This document shows, in pieces, positions 26,049 through 34,100 of a stretch of 64,000 bases of DNA (its first letter is position 1; every line of letters begins with the position of its first letter). The DNA lies in the NCBI GenBank assembly GCA_964627445.1, contig CAZVJF010000005.1:1-64000 (forward strand), given 5' to 3'. This DNA is from Luteibaculum sp964627445. Its GTDB lineage: Bacteria > Bacteroidota > Bacteroidia > Flavobacteriales_D > Luteibaculaceae. The position numbers were made by a program, and so were the translations under genes. The notes beneath the pieces are model-generated. The model had not been told where the DNA came from. It worked only from the letters and a program-made list of their open reading frames with translations, and made no database searches.

Positions 26049-26987
26049 TTATTGGAATAATTCTTTGATTACTTCTCCGTATTTATCGGCATTGTCTGCC
26101 AGCACGGTGACTACGGTACCTTCGTTGAGTTCGTTAGCTACTTTAACCGCTCCTAAAATGTTGGCTGCGGCCGATGGGCTAATCAACAATCCAAAGCGCT
26201 CCGATACCGCGCGGATATACTGTAAGGCTACATCGCTGTAGACCTCGCGGATTTCGTTGGCAATGGCTGGATTGTAAATGGTAGGTACGCGGGCTGTCTC
26301 CAGGTGCTTCCATCCTTCCAAACCGTGCATGGGCGAGTGTGGTTGCAACGCCACAGCCTGGATGTTGGGATTGAGTTCTTTCAATCGGGTGGATGTACCT
26401 ACAAAAGTTCCTGTAGTACCCAATCCCGCCACAAAATGGGATACAGCACCGCCCGTTTGGTCCCAAATTTCTATGGCTGTAGTGTTGTAGTGCGCTTTCC
26501 AGTTGTTTTCGTTGGTGTATTGGCTGGCGTAGAAAACACTTTCGGGAAAACGTGCCGCATAATCTTCGGCTTCTACTTGTGCCCCATCGGTAGACTCTAA
26601 AGGCGAGGTCAAAACCAATTCTGCTCCCAAGGCTCTCAATATGCGCTTGCGTTCCTCAGAGGCATTGGCCGGAACAAAAAGTTTGGTTTGTATGCCCAGT
26701 TGTGCGGCAATGCTAGCGTAGGCAATAGCCGTGTTGCCACTGGAGGCATCAATTAATGTTTTGCCTTCGTGCAGCTGTCCGCTCGCAATGGCTTCTTTAA
26801 TGATGTTGTAGGCTGGACGCGCTTTTACGCTTCCTCCCAACTGCTGCCACTCTAGCTTGGCGTAGAGTTTTACCTTGGAAGGATTGTCCAGCAATTCGTG
26901 CAACGGAAACAAAGGCGTATTGCCAATAAAAGCACCAGCTTGTTGCACTTTTTCTTGGAGTTGATTTTGGGTTATTTCTGATATCAT
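26049..26987 (-). CDS. cysM: Cysteine synthase, CysM type
   Basis: This 312-residue PLP enzyme has the Schiff-base Lys K55 in GGSVKARPA, the substrate loop ASSGNTAIAYA (81-91) and the phosphate cup VAGLGTTGTFVG. Length and motifs fit the cysteine synthase/CBS family. The genes behind it, a JAMM protease, a sulfur carrier and a MoeB-rhodanese, match the mycobacterial CysM-CysO-Mec route, in which O-phosphoserine is aminoacrylate donor and the carrier thiocarboxylate is sulfur donor. Free sulfide with O-acetylserine remains possible. It is the first structural gene after the cysteine-rich leader and terminator. Confidence 0.9.
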   Translation of the reverse strand: MISEITQNQLQEKVQQAGAFIGNTPLFPLHELLDNPSKVKLYAKLEWQQLGGSVKARPAYNIIKEAIASGQLHEGKTLIDASSGNTAIAYASIAAQLGIQTKLFVPANASEERKRILRALGAELVLTSPLESTDGAQVEAEDYAARFPESVFYASQYTNENNWKAHYNTTAIEIWDQTGGAVSHFVAGLGTTGTFVGTSTRLKELNPNIQAVALQPHSPMHGLEGWKHLETARVPTIYNPAIANEIREVYSDVALQYIRAVSERFGLLISPSAAANILGAVKVANELNEGTVVTVLADNADKYGEVIKELFQ

Positions 26988-27016
26988 ATTGCGTTCGTTT
27001 TTAAAGTTTTGGGCAT

Positions 27017-27051
27017 AAAAAAAGCCCTTCCGGTTGCTCGGAAGGGCTTTT
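27017..27051 (-). terminator. Attenuator terminator before cysM
   Basis: On the minus strand AGCCCTTCCG... pairs with its partner CGGAAGGGCT in a 10-bp stem (27023-27032 with 27039-27048) around a 6-base loop, followed by six or seven Ts. It lies between the leader peptide stop (27074) and the cysM start (26987), so it would stop transcription before the operon. Part of its 5' arm and loop (TCCGAG, 27042-27037) can instead pair with CTCGGA in the leader (27105-27100). Confidence 0.85.
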
Positions 27052-27073
27052 CAAATATGGCGTTAATTGTGTG

Positions 27074-27154
27074 TTATCTTATGACCATAGCAAGACCTGT
27101 CCGAGTTTTCTCGGGAGTGCAACAACACATCATACAACAGGTCATTAATTTCAT
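27074..27154 (-). CDS. Cysteine-rich leader peptide of the cys operon
   Basis: An ATG at 27154 opens a 26-codon frame that begins MKLMTCCMMCCC and stops with TAA at 27074-27076. Residues 6-12 are C-C-M-M-C-C-C, five Cys and two Met in seven codons. This is the layout of an attenuation leader: a run of codons for the pathway's end product, then a terminator before the biosynthetic genes. The Cys codons lie inside a stem in which GACCTGT (27143-27137) pairs with ACAGGTC (27100-27094). Ribosome stalling on Cys codons at low charged tRNA-Cys should shift the fold to the antiterminator. The peptide itself probably has no other role. Confidence 0.75.
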   Translation of the reverse strand: MKLMTCCMMCCCTPEKTRTGLAMVIR

Positions 27155-27173
27155 TTCTTGCTATTCGTTGGGA

Positions 27174-27181
27174 CAAATGTA
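27174..27181 (-). promoter_or_regulatory. -7 promoter box of the cysteine operon
   Basis: On the minus strand it reads TACATTTG, a full match to TAnnTTTG. It ends 20 bp before the leader ATG, which leaves a short untranslated region. A TTG at -33 is not obvious; a T-rich tract lies at that distance. Confidence 0.6.
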
Positions 27182-27354
27182 GAACATAATTCTATTTGAA
27201 AAGAAAAAACACGTTAAATATTTTTTATTCTACTAGCTTACTGGATTACTAAAAATAGCATGCTCCCCTCCAATCCGCTGAAAATAAAACAGTTAAGAAC
27301 GCATATCGTTCCAAACGAAAATGGGCTTTGAAAGCTTATAGCTTTTGGAGGTCC

Positions 27355-27786
27355 TTAAACAAAGTAGCCCTGCATGAGGTACACCGAAATGATGGTGGCA
27401 ACAACCGCCCGGTAAACCCGATTTTTTGCAAACAAACGCTGCTCGGGACTCTTGGCATACAGCAGCGCCCCTATGGATAAAAGCAGGAGTACCGGAGAAC
27501 CAAAAACACAAATATCCATAATAGGCCCCAGTGCGGGCCAGTACATCACCAAAAACAAAATAGCTATCGGAAAAAGCGCAAACACCAGGGAGGAGACCAA
27601 ATTAAAAGCGACCCAAAGTGGCTGTTTTATTCGCAGTGAGAAGAACAAAAAGGAAACCGGAAACTGGTAGACCGATAAACCCGATAAGGAAAGAATGAGC
27701 AGGATGCCCGTGTAGGGCCAATGCATTATTCTAAAAGTGAGCGCTAGTAATAATAAAAGGGCTAGTAAGGTTTCCAGCTTTTTCAT
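27355..27786 (-). CDS. Small membrane protein of GldL-like appearance
   Basis: This 143-residue protein has four probable membrane segments (about 5-20, 27-50, 62-88, 93-108) and a final hydrophobic stretch. The motif RIMHWPYTG after the first segment occurs in GldL and in many small Bacteroidota membrane proteins of unknown role. It lacks the long C-terminal part of GldL, so it is not that motor protein. It overlaps the upstream DUF2807 gene by four bases (ATGA), indicating coupling. Confidence 0.65.
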   Translation of the reverse strand: MKKLETLLALLLLLALTFRIMHWPYTGILLILSLSGLSVYQFPVSFLFFSLRIKQPLWVAFNLVSSLVFALFPIAILFLVMYWPALGPIMDICVFGSPVLLLLSIGALLYAKSPEQRLFAKNRVYRAVVATIISVYLMQGYFV

Positions 27787-28481
27787 GGACGCAAGGATAT
27801 GGATCCACCGAGGGAGGTTTTTTCCTCTAACACCTCTATGGCAGCCGCGTAGGTAATAGCACCTCCAGTACTGGATTTAGCTTTTAAACTTTCTACAGTG
27901 CCTATAGACAATACGCCCCCTGTATTAGTTTTTAAGGTGGCTCGTTGCGCTTGTAGCTCGTCTGCCACCACAACAGCACCCGTATTTACCTGTATTTCAA
28001 TGTCTGCTATGCTGCCCAGGAGATCTACTTGTGCCCCCTGCCCCACTTCCATGGAAAGATTTTTACCCGCAATTTCAGCTTCAAACAATGCGCCTGTAGT
28101 CACATTGATTTCGGTTTGCACCACGTCTAAAATTTCATTGCTATAAATATGCGCACCTCCACCTGCTTGAATGTGATTCAAACCTTCGTAACCCACCTTA
28201 ACCAAAACCTCAAAATCGCTGGCGTTTTTAAACACATTGCTCATTTTTATGCTGCATTCTTTGCCTTTAAAAGACACCTTAACCGCGTCTTCTTCAATGC
28301 CTTGGCCATCTACGGTAATAGTGTTGCTTCCATCCGGAACCAACTGCACGGTTATTTTCCCAAAAACGTTAAGTCTTGAAAACTTAGCCTGCTGCTGGCT
28401 GCTCCATTCTTGAGCCATCCCAACGGTAGCCAAAATTGTAACGAGGCAAACTGTGGCACTAATTCGTAGCATACTTTTCAT
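27783..28481 (-). CDS. Secreted DUF2807 (GIN domain) protein
   Basis: This 232-residue protein has a signal peptide (MKSMLRISATVCLVTILATVGMAQ) and a right-handed beta-helix-like body of short repeats: FEVLVKVGYEGLNHIQAGGGAHI, TEINVTTGALFEAEIAGK, and TLKTNTGGVLSIGTVESLKAKSSTGG. The recurrent G-G/G-A turns are typical of DUF2807, a putative head domain of autotransporter adhesins common in Bacteroidota. No enzymatic motif is present. It is translationally coupled to the small membrane protein that follows. Confidence 0.8.
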   Translation of the reverse strand: MKSMLRISATVCLVTILATVGMAQEWSSQQQAKFSRLNVFGKITVQLVPDGSNTITVDGQGIEEDAVKVSFKGKECSIKMSNVFKNASDFEVLVKVGYEGLNHIQAGGGAHIYSNEILDVVQTEINVTTGALFEAEIAGKNLSMEVGQGAQVDLLGSIADIEIQVNTGAVVVADELQAQRATLKTNTGGVLSIGTVESLKAKSSTGGAITYAAAIEVLEEKTSLGGSISLRP

Positions 28482-28513
28482 TTTATCAAACTTTTTGGTT
28501 TAGGGTATTCGGT

Positions 28514-28521
28514 TACTTTTG
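28514..28521 (+). promoter_or_regulatory. -7 promoter box of the transketolase genes
   Basis: TACTTTTG matches TAnnTTTG in full and lies 20 bp before the transketolase ATG at 28542. A TTG at 28495-28497 is a possible -33 element, although the 16-bp spacing is short. Confidence 0.5.
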
Positions 28522-28541
28522 TTGCGAAAATTAGAGAAAAG

Positions 28542-29384
28542 ATGGCCGATATCAACGAGCTAAACCGAATTTGTTCGCAAGTACGCAGAGACATTGTTCG
28601 CATGGTGCATGCCTGCTCCTCTGGGCATCCCGGAGGTTCCCTGGGCTGTACCGAGTTTTTTGTGGCAATGTACTTCCACACCTTAAAGCACAACACCCAG
28701 TTTAACATGGAAGGTAAAAACGAGGATTTGTTTTTCCTTTCCAACGGGCACATCTCACCGGTGTGGTACTCGGTTTTAGCGCGTGCTGGATATTTTGAGG
28801 TAAGCGAGTTGGCCACCTTTCGCAAGTTAAACTCGCGTTTGCAAGGACACCCAACCACCCATGAGGGTTTGCCTGGAGTACGCGTAGCCAGTGGTTCGCT
28901 GGGACAAGGACTCAGCGTGGCTTTAGGTGCTGCGTTGGGTAAAAAGCTAGATAAAGACCCCCAGTTGGTGTACACCTTGCATGGCGATGGCGAATTGCAA
29001 GAAGGCCAAATTTGGGAAGCCCTCATGTTTGCAGCAGCGCATAAGGTAGACAACATCATAAGTACCGTAGATGTAAACGGTCGTCAAATTGACGGGGACA
29101 CTGAGGATGTATTGAACTTAGGTGACCTCAACGCGAAGTTTACCGCCTTCGGTTGGGACACGCTAACCTGCAATGGCAACAACATGCAAGAGTTACTACA
29201 CACCTTAGAAGAAGCGAAAAACCGCACTGGAAAAGGCAAGCCTGTGGCTATTTTAATGCAAACCGAAATGGGCCAGGGTGTAGACTTTATGATGGGAACC
29301 CACAAATGGCATGGTGTAGCGCCCAATGACGAGCAGCTAGAACAAGCCTTAGAACAGTTGGAGGAAACCTTAGGAGACTACTAA
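28542..29384 (+). CDS. Transketolase, N-terminal subunit
   Basis: This 280-residue protein is the thiamine-diphosphate-binding half of transketolase. It has SGHPGGSLGCTEFFVAMYF near residue 28, LSNGHISPVWYSVLARAGYF, GSLGQGLSVALGAA and the ThDP motif GDGELQEGQIWEA ... followed by VDVNGRQIDG, including the metal-binding GDG and N. The second half is a separate gene 63 bp downstream. Split transketolases are known in archaea and several bacterial phyla. The enzyme moves two-carbon units between sugar phosphates in the pentose phosphate pathway. Confidence 0.92.
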   Translation: MADINELNRICSQVRRDIVRMVHACSSGHPGGSLGCTEFFVAMYFHTLKHNTQFNMEGKNEDLFFLSNGHISPVWYSVLARAGYFEVSELATFRKLNSRLQGHPTTHEGLPGVRVASGSLGQGLSVALGAALGKKLDKDPQLVYTLHGDGELQEGQIWEALMFAAAHKVDNIISTVDVNGRQIDGDTEDVLNLGDLNAKFTAFGWDTLTCNGNNMQELLHTLEEAKNRTGKGKPVAILMQTEMGQGVDFMMGTHKWHGVAPNDEQLEQALEQLEETLGDY

Positions 29385-29447
29385 ATACCAACCGGACAGT
29401 AATAGTATTTCAAACCTCGCGCTGCAAAAGCGCACAACGGAAAGAAA

Positions 29448-30404
29448 ATGAATTTAGAAGTTACAGGACATAAAGATACCCGCTCTGGTTTTGGAGACGC
29501 GCTCACCGAATTGGGGGCTAAAAATGATGCCGTGGTTGGATTGTGTGCCGACCTCACCGGTTCGTTAAAAATGAATGCATTTCAGGACAACCATCCAGAG
29601 CGCTTTTACCAGGTAGGAATTGCCGAAGCCAATATGATGGGCATAGCGGCTGGATTGAGCATATCGGGCAAAATACCCTTTACGGGTACCTTTGCCAACT
29701 TTGCTACGGGCCGCGTTTACGACCAAATTCGCCAGTCCATAGCCTACAGCGACAAAAACGTGAAAATATGCGCCAGCCACGCGGGATTAACCCTGGGCGA
29801 AGACGGTGCAACCCACCAAATTCTAGAGGACTTGGCCATGATGAAGGCCTTGCCCAACATGACCGTAATAAACCCTTGCGACTACAACCAAACCAAGGCG
29901 GCAACACTGGCTATAGCCGAGCATGTAGGCCCAGTTTACCTGCGTTTTGGTCGCCCAAAAATGCCCATTTTCATTCCCGAAGACACCCCATTTGAAATTG
30001 GGAAAGCGCTAACGCTCAAGAAAGGTAGCGACATCAGCATCTTTGCTACGGGTCACTTGGTATGGAAAGCTTTGGAAGCGGCAAAAGTGTTGGAGGAAGA
30101 AGGTATTTCTTGCGAAATCATAAACATCCACACGATAAAACCCCTGGACGAGGATGCCATTCTTAAATCGGTAGCCAAGACCGGATGCTGCATTAGTGCC
30201 GAAGAACACCAAATCAACGGTGGTTTGGGCGAAAGCATTGCCCGCGTATTGGTAAAACGCAACCCTGCGCCTATGGAGTTTGTGGGGGTAAAAGACCAGT
30301 TTGGCGAAAGCGGAAAACCCGATGAACTGCTAGACAAATACGGTTGTGGCGTAGCCGACATTATTACTGCAGCCAACCGTGCTGTGGGAAGAAAGAATGC
30401 CTAA
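29448..30404 (+). CDS. Transketolase, C-terminal subunit
   Basis: This 318-residue protein carries the pyrimidine-binding and C-terminal domains of transketolase. Visible blocks are DTRSGFGDALTELG, FYQVGIAEANMMGIAAGLSISGKIPFTGTFANFATGR with the catalytic Glu that activates ThDP, and ASHAGLTLGEDGATHQILEDLAMM with substrate-binding His. The C-terminal part (ISIFATGHLVWKALEAAKVL) is the regulatory domain. It would join the protein encoded by the preceding gene in an alpha2beta2 enzyme. A terminator follows 24 bp downstream. Confidence 0.92.
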   Translation: MNLEVTGHKDTRSGFGDALTELGAKNDAVVGLCADLTGSLKMNAFQDNHPERFYQVGIAEANMMGIAAGLSISGKIPFTGTFANFATGRVYDQIRQSIAYSDKNVKICASHAGLTLGEDGATHQILEDLAMMKALPNMTVINPCDYNQTKAATLAIAEHVGPVYLRFGRPKMPIFIPEDTPFEIGKALTLKKGSDISIFATGHLVWKALEAAKVLEEEGISCEIINIHTIKPLDEDAILKSVAKTGCCISAEEHQINGGLGESIARVLVKRNPAPMEFVGVKDQFGESGKPDELLDKYGCGVADIITAANRAVGRKNA

Positions 30405-30427
30405 ACACATTTGTACCTAAACTGAAC

Positions 30428-30460
30428 AAAGGCCTCGGTAAACACTGGGGCCTTTTTGTT
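30428..30460 (+). terminator. Terminator after the transketolase genes
   Basis: AAAGGCC (30428-30434) pairs with GGCCTTT (30449-30455), with CTC/GGG extending the stem, then TTTTGTTT. A regular intrinsic terminator. Confidence 0.8.
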
Positions 30461-30531
30461 TCTCCCAAAACCAAAAAGCATTATTCCATTACTTTAGCTC
30501 CGTCACCGCTGTAGCCTCTTTTTATTGCCGC

Positions 30532-31434
30532 ATGGAAAACATTTTAGACTGCGTTACCAAATACGACAATCTGCCTCAGGATTCGTACCAATTCTCCATC
30601 CTAATCCCCACGTGGAATAACCTAGCCTACTTGCAATGCTGTATCAACAGCATAAAAAAGCACGGCGCGGTTCCAGTGCAGATCATTGTTTTTGTAAACG
30701 AGGGAAAAGACGGAACATTAGAGTGGTTGGAGACTCAAAAGGATATCGATTACATCCACGCAACAAAAAATGTGGGTATATGCTATGCCCTTAACCTCTG
30801 TCGCAGCTTGGTTAAATCCGAGTACATCGTGTATATCAATGATGATATGTATGTGCTGCCCAACTGGGATACGGCACTCAAGGCAGAAATAGAGCAGGTA
30901 GACGGAAAATCCTTTATGTTCTCAGCTACCATGGTGGAACCACACGATACCGGCAACCCCTGTGTAGTAGTTAAAAATTTTGGCGATAACCTGGATAATT
31001 TTGATGAAGAGGGACTGGTTAGCCAATACAGCGCTATAGAAAAAGGAGATTGGAACGGCAGCACCTGGCCTCCCAACTTGGTCCACAGAGATTTGTGGGA
31101 TATGGTGGGTGGATTAAGCATAGAGTTTAGTCCGGGCATGTACTCCGACCCCGACTTTACCCGCAAACTGCACGAAGCAGGCGTTACCCATTTAAAAGGC
31201 GTGGGAAAAAGCTTGGTATACCACTTTGGATCGAAATCCACCAAGAAAATAGGCAAATCCAAAGGCCGCGATTTGTACTTGCTCAAATGGGGCATTACCT
31301 CCAGCGTTTTTGGTAAGAAGGTGTTAGCAATGGGCACGCCCTATACTCCAAATCGCAAGGGTAAAATAACCCGTACCGATCGCAGGTTGGGTAAGCTCAA
31401 GATTTTAAAGTGGCTCGCCAAGTCGGGGAGATAA
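30532..31434 (+). CDS. Family 2 glycosyltransferase
   Basis: This 300-residue protein is a GT-A glycosyltransferase. FSILIPTWNNLAYLQCCINSI is the nucleotide-binding start, and YIVYINDDMYVLPNWDTAL contains the Asp-Asp (DD) metal site of family 2. A later block, GGLSIEFSPGMYSDPDFTRKLHEAG, resembles the acceptor region with a catalytic base. There is no membrane segment, so it is cytoplasmic or peripheral. The sugar and acceptor cannot be inferred. The next gene is a membrane GT-C-like protein, but with a 145-bp gap. Confidence 0.85.
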   Translation: MENILDCVTKYDNLPQDSYQFSILIPTWNNLAYLQCCINSIKKHGAVPVQIIVFVNEGKDGTLEWLETQKDIDYIHATKNVGICYALNLCRSLVKSEYIVYINDDMYVLPNWDTALKAEIEQVDGKSFMFSATMVEPHDTGNPCVVVKNFGDNLDNFDEEGLVSQYSAIEKGDWNGSTWPPNLVHRDLWDMVGGLSIEFSPGMYSDPDFTRKLHEAGVTHLKGVGKSLVYHFGSKSTKKIGKSKGRDLYLLKWGITSSVFGKKVLAMGTPYTPNRKGKITRTDRRLGKLKILKWLAKSGR

Positions 31435-31579
31435 AGTCGGCCATGCAAAAACACCCTCTTAAATCTGCGCAGATGCCTATTGCTGATATTTTTGGAAATG
31501 GTACCAAGGCTACGTGTACTAAACCACTTTATTAGGAGGTGCTAGATTGATACCTCCTTACCTTCGCTCCCAGCGCTAC

Positions 31580-32974
31580 ATGAAAATAAAACCCATCTAT
31601 ATCTTGCTGATTGCTTGTGCAATCCTTTATACCCTAGCCATAATACTGGGCACCGGTACAGGCGATGCGGGCGACAGCGTGCTCCACTACCTTTTTGCCA
31701 AGCACGCACCGCAACATCCCAAGCTGTACTTCCACCATTGGGCCAAACCCGTTTTCACCCTTTTGGCCAGCCCTTTTGCTCAATTCGGTTTTACAGGCGT
31801 TAAGGTGTTTAATGCGCTGGTAATGCTGGGGGTTTTATGGTTTACCTACAGCGTTGCAACAGCACTAAAAATGGCAAACGCGCTGCTTGCGCCCCTATGC
31901 ATTGTTTTCGCTCCCCTATGTTTTGTATTAACCTTTTCGGGGCTCACAGAACCGCTCTTTGCCTTATTTACCATTGCCTCAGTGTACGCTGTGCTGCGAC
32001 ATAAAGTTCCTGCAGCCGCGGTATTGGTTTCTTTTTTACCCTTCGTCCGGTCCGAGGGCTTAATTATCGCAGGCGTTTTTGGGTTCTATCTGTTGCTAAA
32101 ACGCAATTACCGCCTGTTACCCTTGTTGGCAGTAGGACACGTTGCGTTTGCGCTTGCTGGCGCATGGGTGTATGGCGATATCCTGTGGGTGTTCACTAAA
32201 ATTCCGTACGCAAAAATAGATGGCAATTACGGCAGCGGAACCTGGTATCATTTTGTGGTACAGATGCTCTATGTTACGGGCATTCCCATTTACATCCTCC
32301 TGTGTATTGGGATACTTGCCGGCATAGGCAACTGGGTTAAACAGCGCATTGGGCTGGAAATGCTGGTCTTGGTTTTTGGTGGCTTTTTCGCTTTTTTCCT
32401 GGCGCATGCTGCGTTCTGGTATTTTGGGCTCTTTAACTCCCTGGGGCTCAAGCGGGTTTTAATTGGCGTATCGCCATTAATCGCCCTCATTGCGTTGTAT
32501 GGATTCAACCAACTAGTGCAACGGGTGCCCCAGCAAAAGAAAAGGTTACAAACAGGTGTGAGTGCCGTATTGGTATTGTACCTTCTGGTTTTCCCTTTTA
32601 CCAGCAATCCAGCTGCCATACATTGGAAACAAGATCTCATGCTATCGGTAGATCAGCAACTAGCCGATGAAGCAGTGGCCCATATTCCAGCCGTAGAAAA
32701 AGAAAAAGCTTGCTTTGTATATGCCCACCCCTATTTGGGCGAAGCTTTGGAAATAGACCCTTTTAACCCCAAAAGTCACCAACTCTTAAGCCAAGCGAGT
32801 CTTACCGCACTTAAACCCGGAGACTATGTTATTTGGGAAAACTGGTTTGCTGTGGTAGAATCGGGCATCAACAAGGCCTACCTGGAAAAGGATAGCACCT
32901 TGCAAAAAATCCACGAAACCAACCGCTGGAATGGCAAGCGCGAAATACGGTATGCGGTATACCAAAAGCAATAA
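31580..32974 (+). CDS. Polytopic GT-C-like mannosyltransferase family protein
   Basis: The likely product is 464 residues from the ATG at 31580, where a hydrophobic segment begins directly (MKIKPIYILLIACAILYTLAI); the open frame extends 33 bp upstream. About nine to ten membrane helices are visible. In the first periplasmic loop there is GTGDAGDSVLHYLFAKHAPQHP, which contains acidic residues as in the D-x-D/E catalytic loop of lipid-phosphate-sugar-dependent GT-C enzymes. SEGLIIAGVFGFYLLL follows. The final 100 residues are soluble. It may glycosylate surface lipids or proteins. The family call is by topology and loop only. Confidence 0.6.
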   Translation: MKIKPIYILLIACAILYTLAIILGTGTGDAGDSVLHYLFAKHAPQHPKLYFHHWAKPVFTLLASPFAQFGFTGVKVFNALVMLGVLWFTYSVATALKMANALLAPLCIVFAPLCFVLTFSGLTEPLFALFTIASVYAVLRHKVPAAAVLVSFLPFVRSEGLIIAGVFGFYLLLKRNYRLLPLLAVGHVAFALAGAWVYGDILWVFTKIPYAKIDGNYGSGTWYHFVVQMLYVTGIPIYILLCIGILAGIGNWVKQRIGLEMLVLVFGGFFAFFLAHAAFWYFGLFNSLGLKRVLIGVSPLIALIALYGFNQLVQRVPQQKKRLQTGVSAVLVLYLLVFPFTSNPAAIHWKQDLMLSVDQQLADEAVAHIPAVEKEKACFVYAHPYLGEALEIDPFNPKSHQLLSQASLTALKPGDYVIWENWFAVVESGINKAYLEKDSTLQKIHETNRWNGKREIRYAVYQKQ

Positions 32975-33064
32975 CTTCTTCTTTTCTCTTGTGAACACGG
33001 CAGTTTAGGCGAACTACTGCTGGGTTTTTCCTATACTAGCAGCACACAACCAACCCCATTTCTT

Positions 33065-33538
33065 ATGATGAACGATGCGCAGCTCCACCTGGCACTCAAC
33101 CACCTACCCTTAGTTTTCCCGTTTGCGGGCATAGTGGTCATGCTGGTAGGCATTCTATCAAAATCGCAAGCCGTGCAGCGCACTGCATACTTGTTGTTTA
33201 TACTCGCTGCCCTGTTTACCATAGCGGCTATGTGGTCAGGCGAAGAAGCCGAACACATGGTAGAACATCTCCCGGGCGTGGAACACGATTACATAGAAAA
33301 CCACGAACACCAGGCAGAAACACTGGCCATTCTCTTGTACATTTTGGGTGGACTTTCACTTTTGGGCTTGCTCCTCAATCTCAAGCAGCGTGCCTTTCAA
33401 CAGGTTATTGCAATTGGCGTTACCATTTTTGCCGTCATCCTACTATTCTTTGGCAAACAAACAGCAACTTCGGGTGGAGAAATTAGACACCCCGAGATTA
33501 GACCGGGATTTGAAGTTTCGGCTAGCGAGCACCACTAA
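33065..33538 (+). CDS. Small membrane protein with conserved-type histidines
   Basis: This 157-residue protein has four membrane segments (about 10-28, 38-57, 85-105, 110-128). The first contains LHLALNHLPLVFPFAG, and the loop between helices 2 and 3 is rich in Glu and His (GEEAEHMVEHLPGVEHDYIENHEH). It ends with GEIRHPEI, a pattern seen in DUF2231-like proteins of Bacteroidota. The histidines could bind heme or metal. No partner is adjacent except TspO, which is read in the same direction 71 bp downstream. Confidence 0.6.
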   Translation: MMNDAQLHLALNHLPLVFPFAGIVVMLVGILSKSQAVQRTAYLLFILAALFTIAAMWSGEEAEHMVEHLPGVEHDYIENHEHQAETLAILLYILGGLSLLGLLLNLKQRAFQQVIAIGVTIFAVILLFFGKQTATSGGEIRHPEIRPGFEVSASEHH

Positions 33539-33609
33539 GCGATAACTTTTTTAAATACCCTTCTTCTGTTGTGGCCTCTTGATGTATATTACCCCATAAA
33601 AGTGGATTT

Positions 33610-34068
33610 ATGATTGCACGGCTGGTCATCTTTTTAGTAATAAACTTTGGAGCGTTGGGTATCGGTGGATTATTCACGGGTAAGGGCGTTCCGTCAGAGT
33701 GGTATGCCAACCTGGACAAAGCTCCCTGGACACCGCCAGGCTGGGTTTTTGGTGCCGCCTGGACTACCATTATGCTGTGCTTCAGCATCTATTTGGCCTA
33801 CCTGTGGCCACACGTGCAAAACAAAAAGTTTCTCATTTCGCTGTTTGTGGTTCAGTGGATTTTAAACGTAAGCTGGAATCCCGCCTTTTTCTACTTCCAC
33901 CAAGTTTTGCTCGGACTGGTGATCATCAGCGTGCTTACGGTAGTTGTAGCCGTTTTTTTATTTAAATATTGGGATGCCTTGGCGTTTAAAAGCCTGCTCA
34001 TCCTTCCCTATTTAATCTGGCTTATTATCGCAACCTCCCTCAACGGATATATTTGGTTACACAATTAA
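33610..34068 (+). CDS. tspO: TspO/MBR family protein
   Basis: This 152-residue membrane protein has the five-helix TspO layout. Diagnostic blocks are WYANLDKAPWTPPGWVFGAAWTTIMLCFSIYLAYLW and WILNVSWNPAFFYFHQ, with aromatic residues that bind porphyrins and cholesterol-like ligands, and the final YLIWLIIATSLNGYIWLHN. Family members bind or transport tetrapyrroles and react to light or stress in bacteria. It precedes the glutamate-receptor-like channel gene closely, with 32 bp between stop and the preferred start. Confidence 0.92.
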   Translation: MIARLVIFLVINFGALGIGGLFTGKGVPSEWYANLDKAPWTPPGWVFGAAWTTIMLCFSIYLAYLWPHVQNKKFLISLFVVQWILNVSWNPAFFYFHQVLLGLVIISVLTVVVAVFLFKYWDALAFKSLLILPYLIWLIIATSLNGYIWLHN

Positions 34069-34100
34069 ACCTCGCATTAAAACAAGAGAACGCTCTTAGC

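Noticed and set aside
28542..30404. Frameshifted single transketolase gene
   Set aside because: The two parts are separated by 63 bp with a proper stop and start, and split transketolase is a known natural form.
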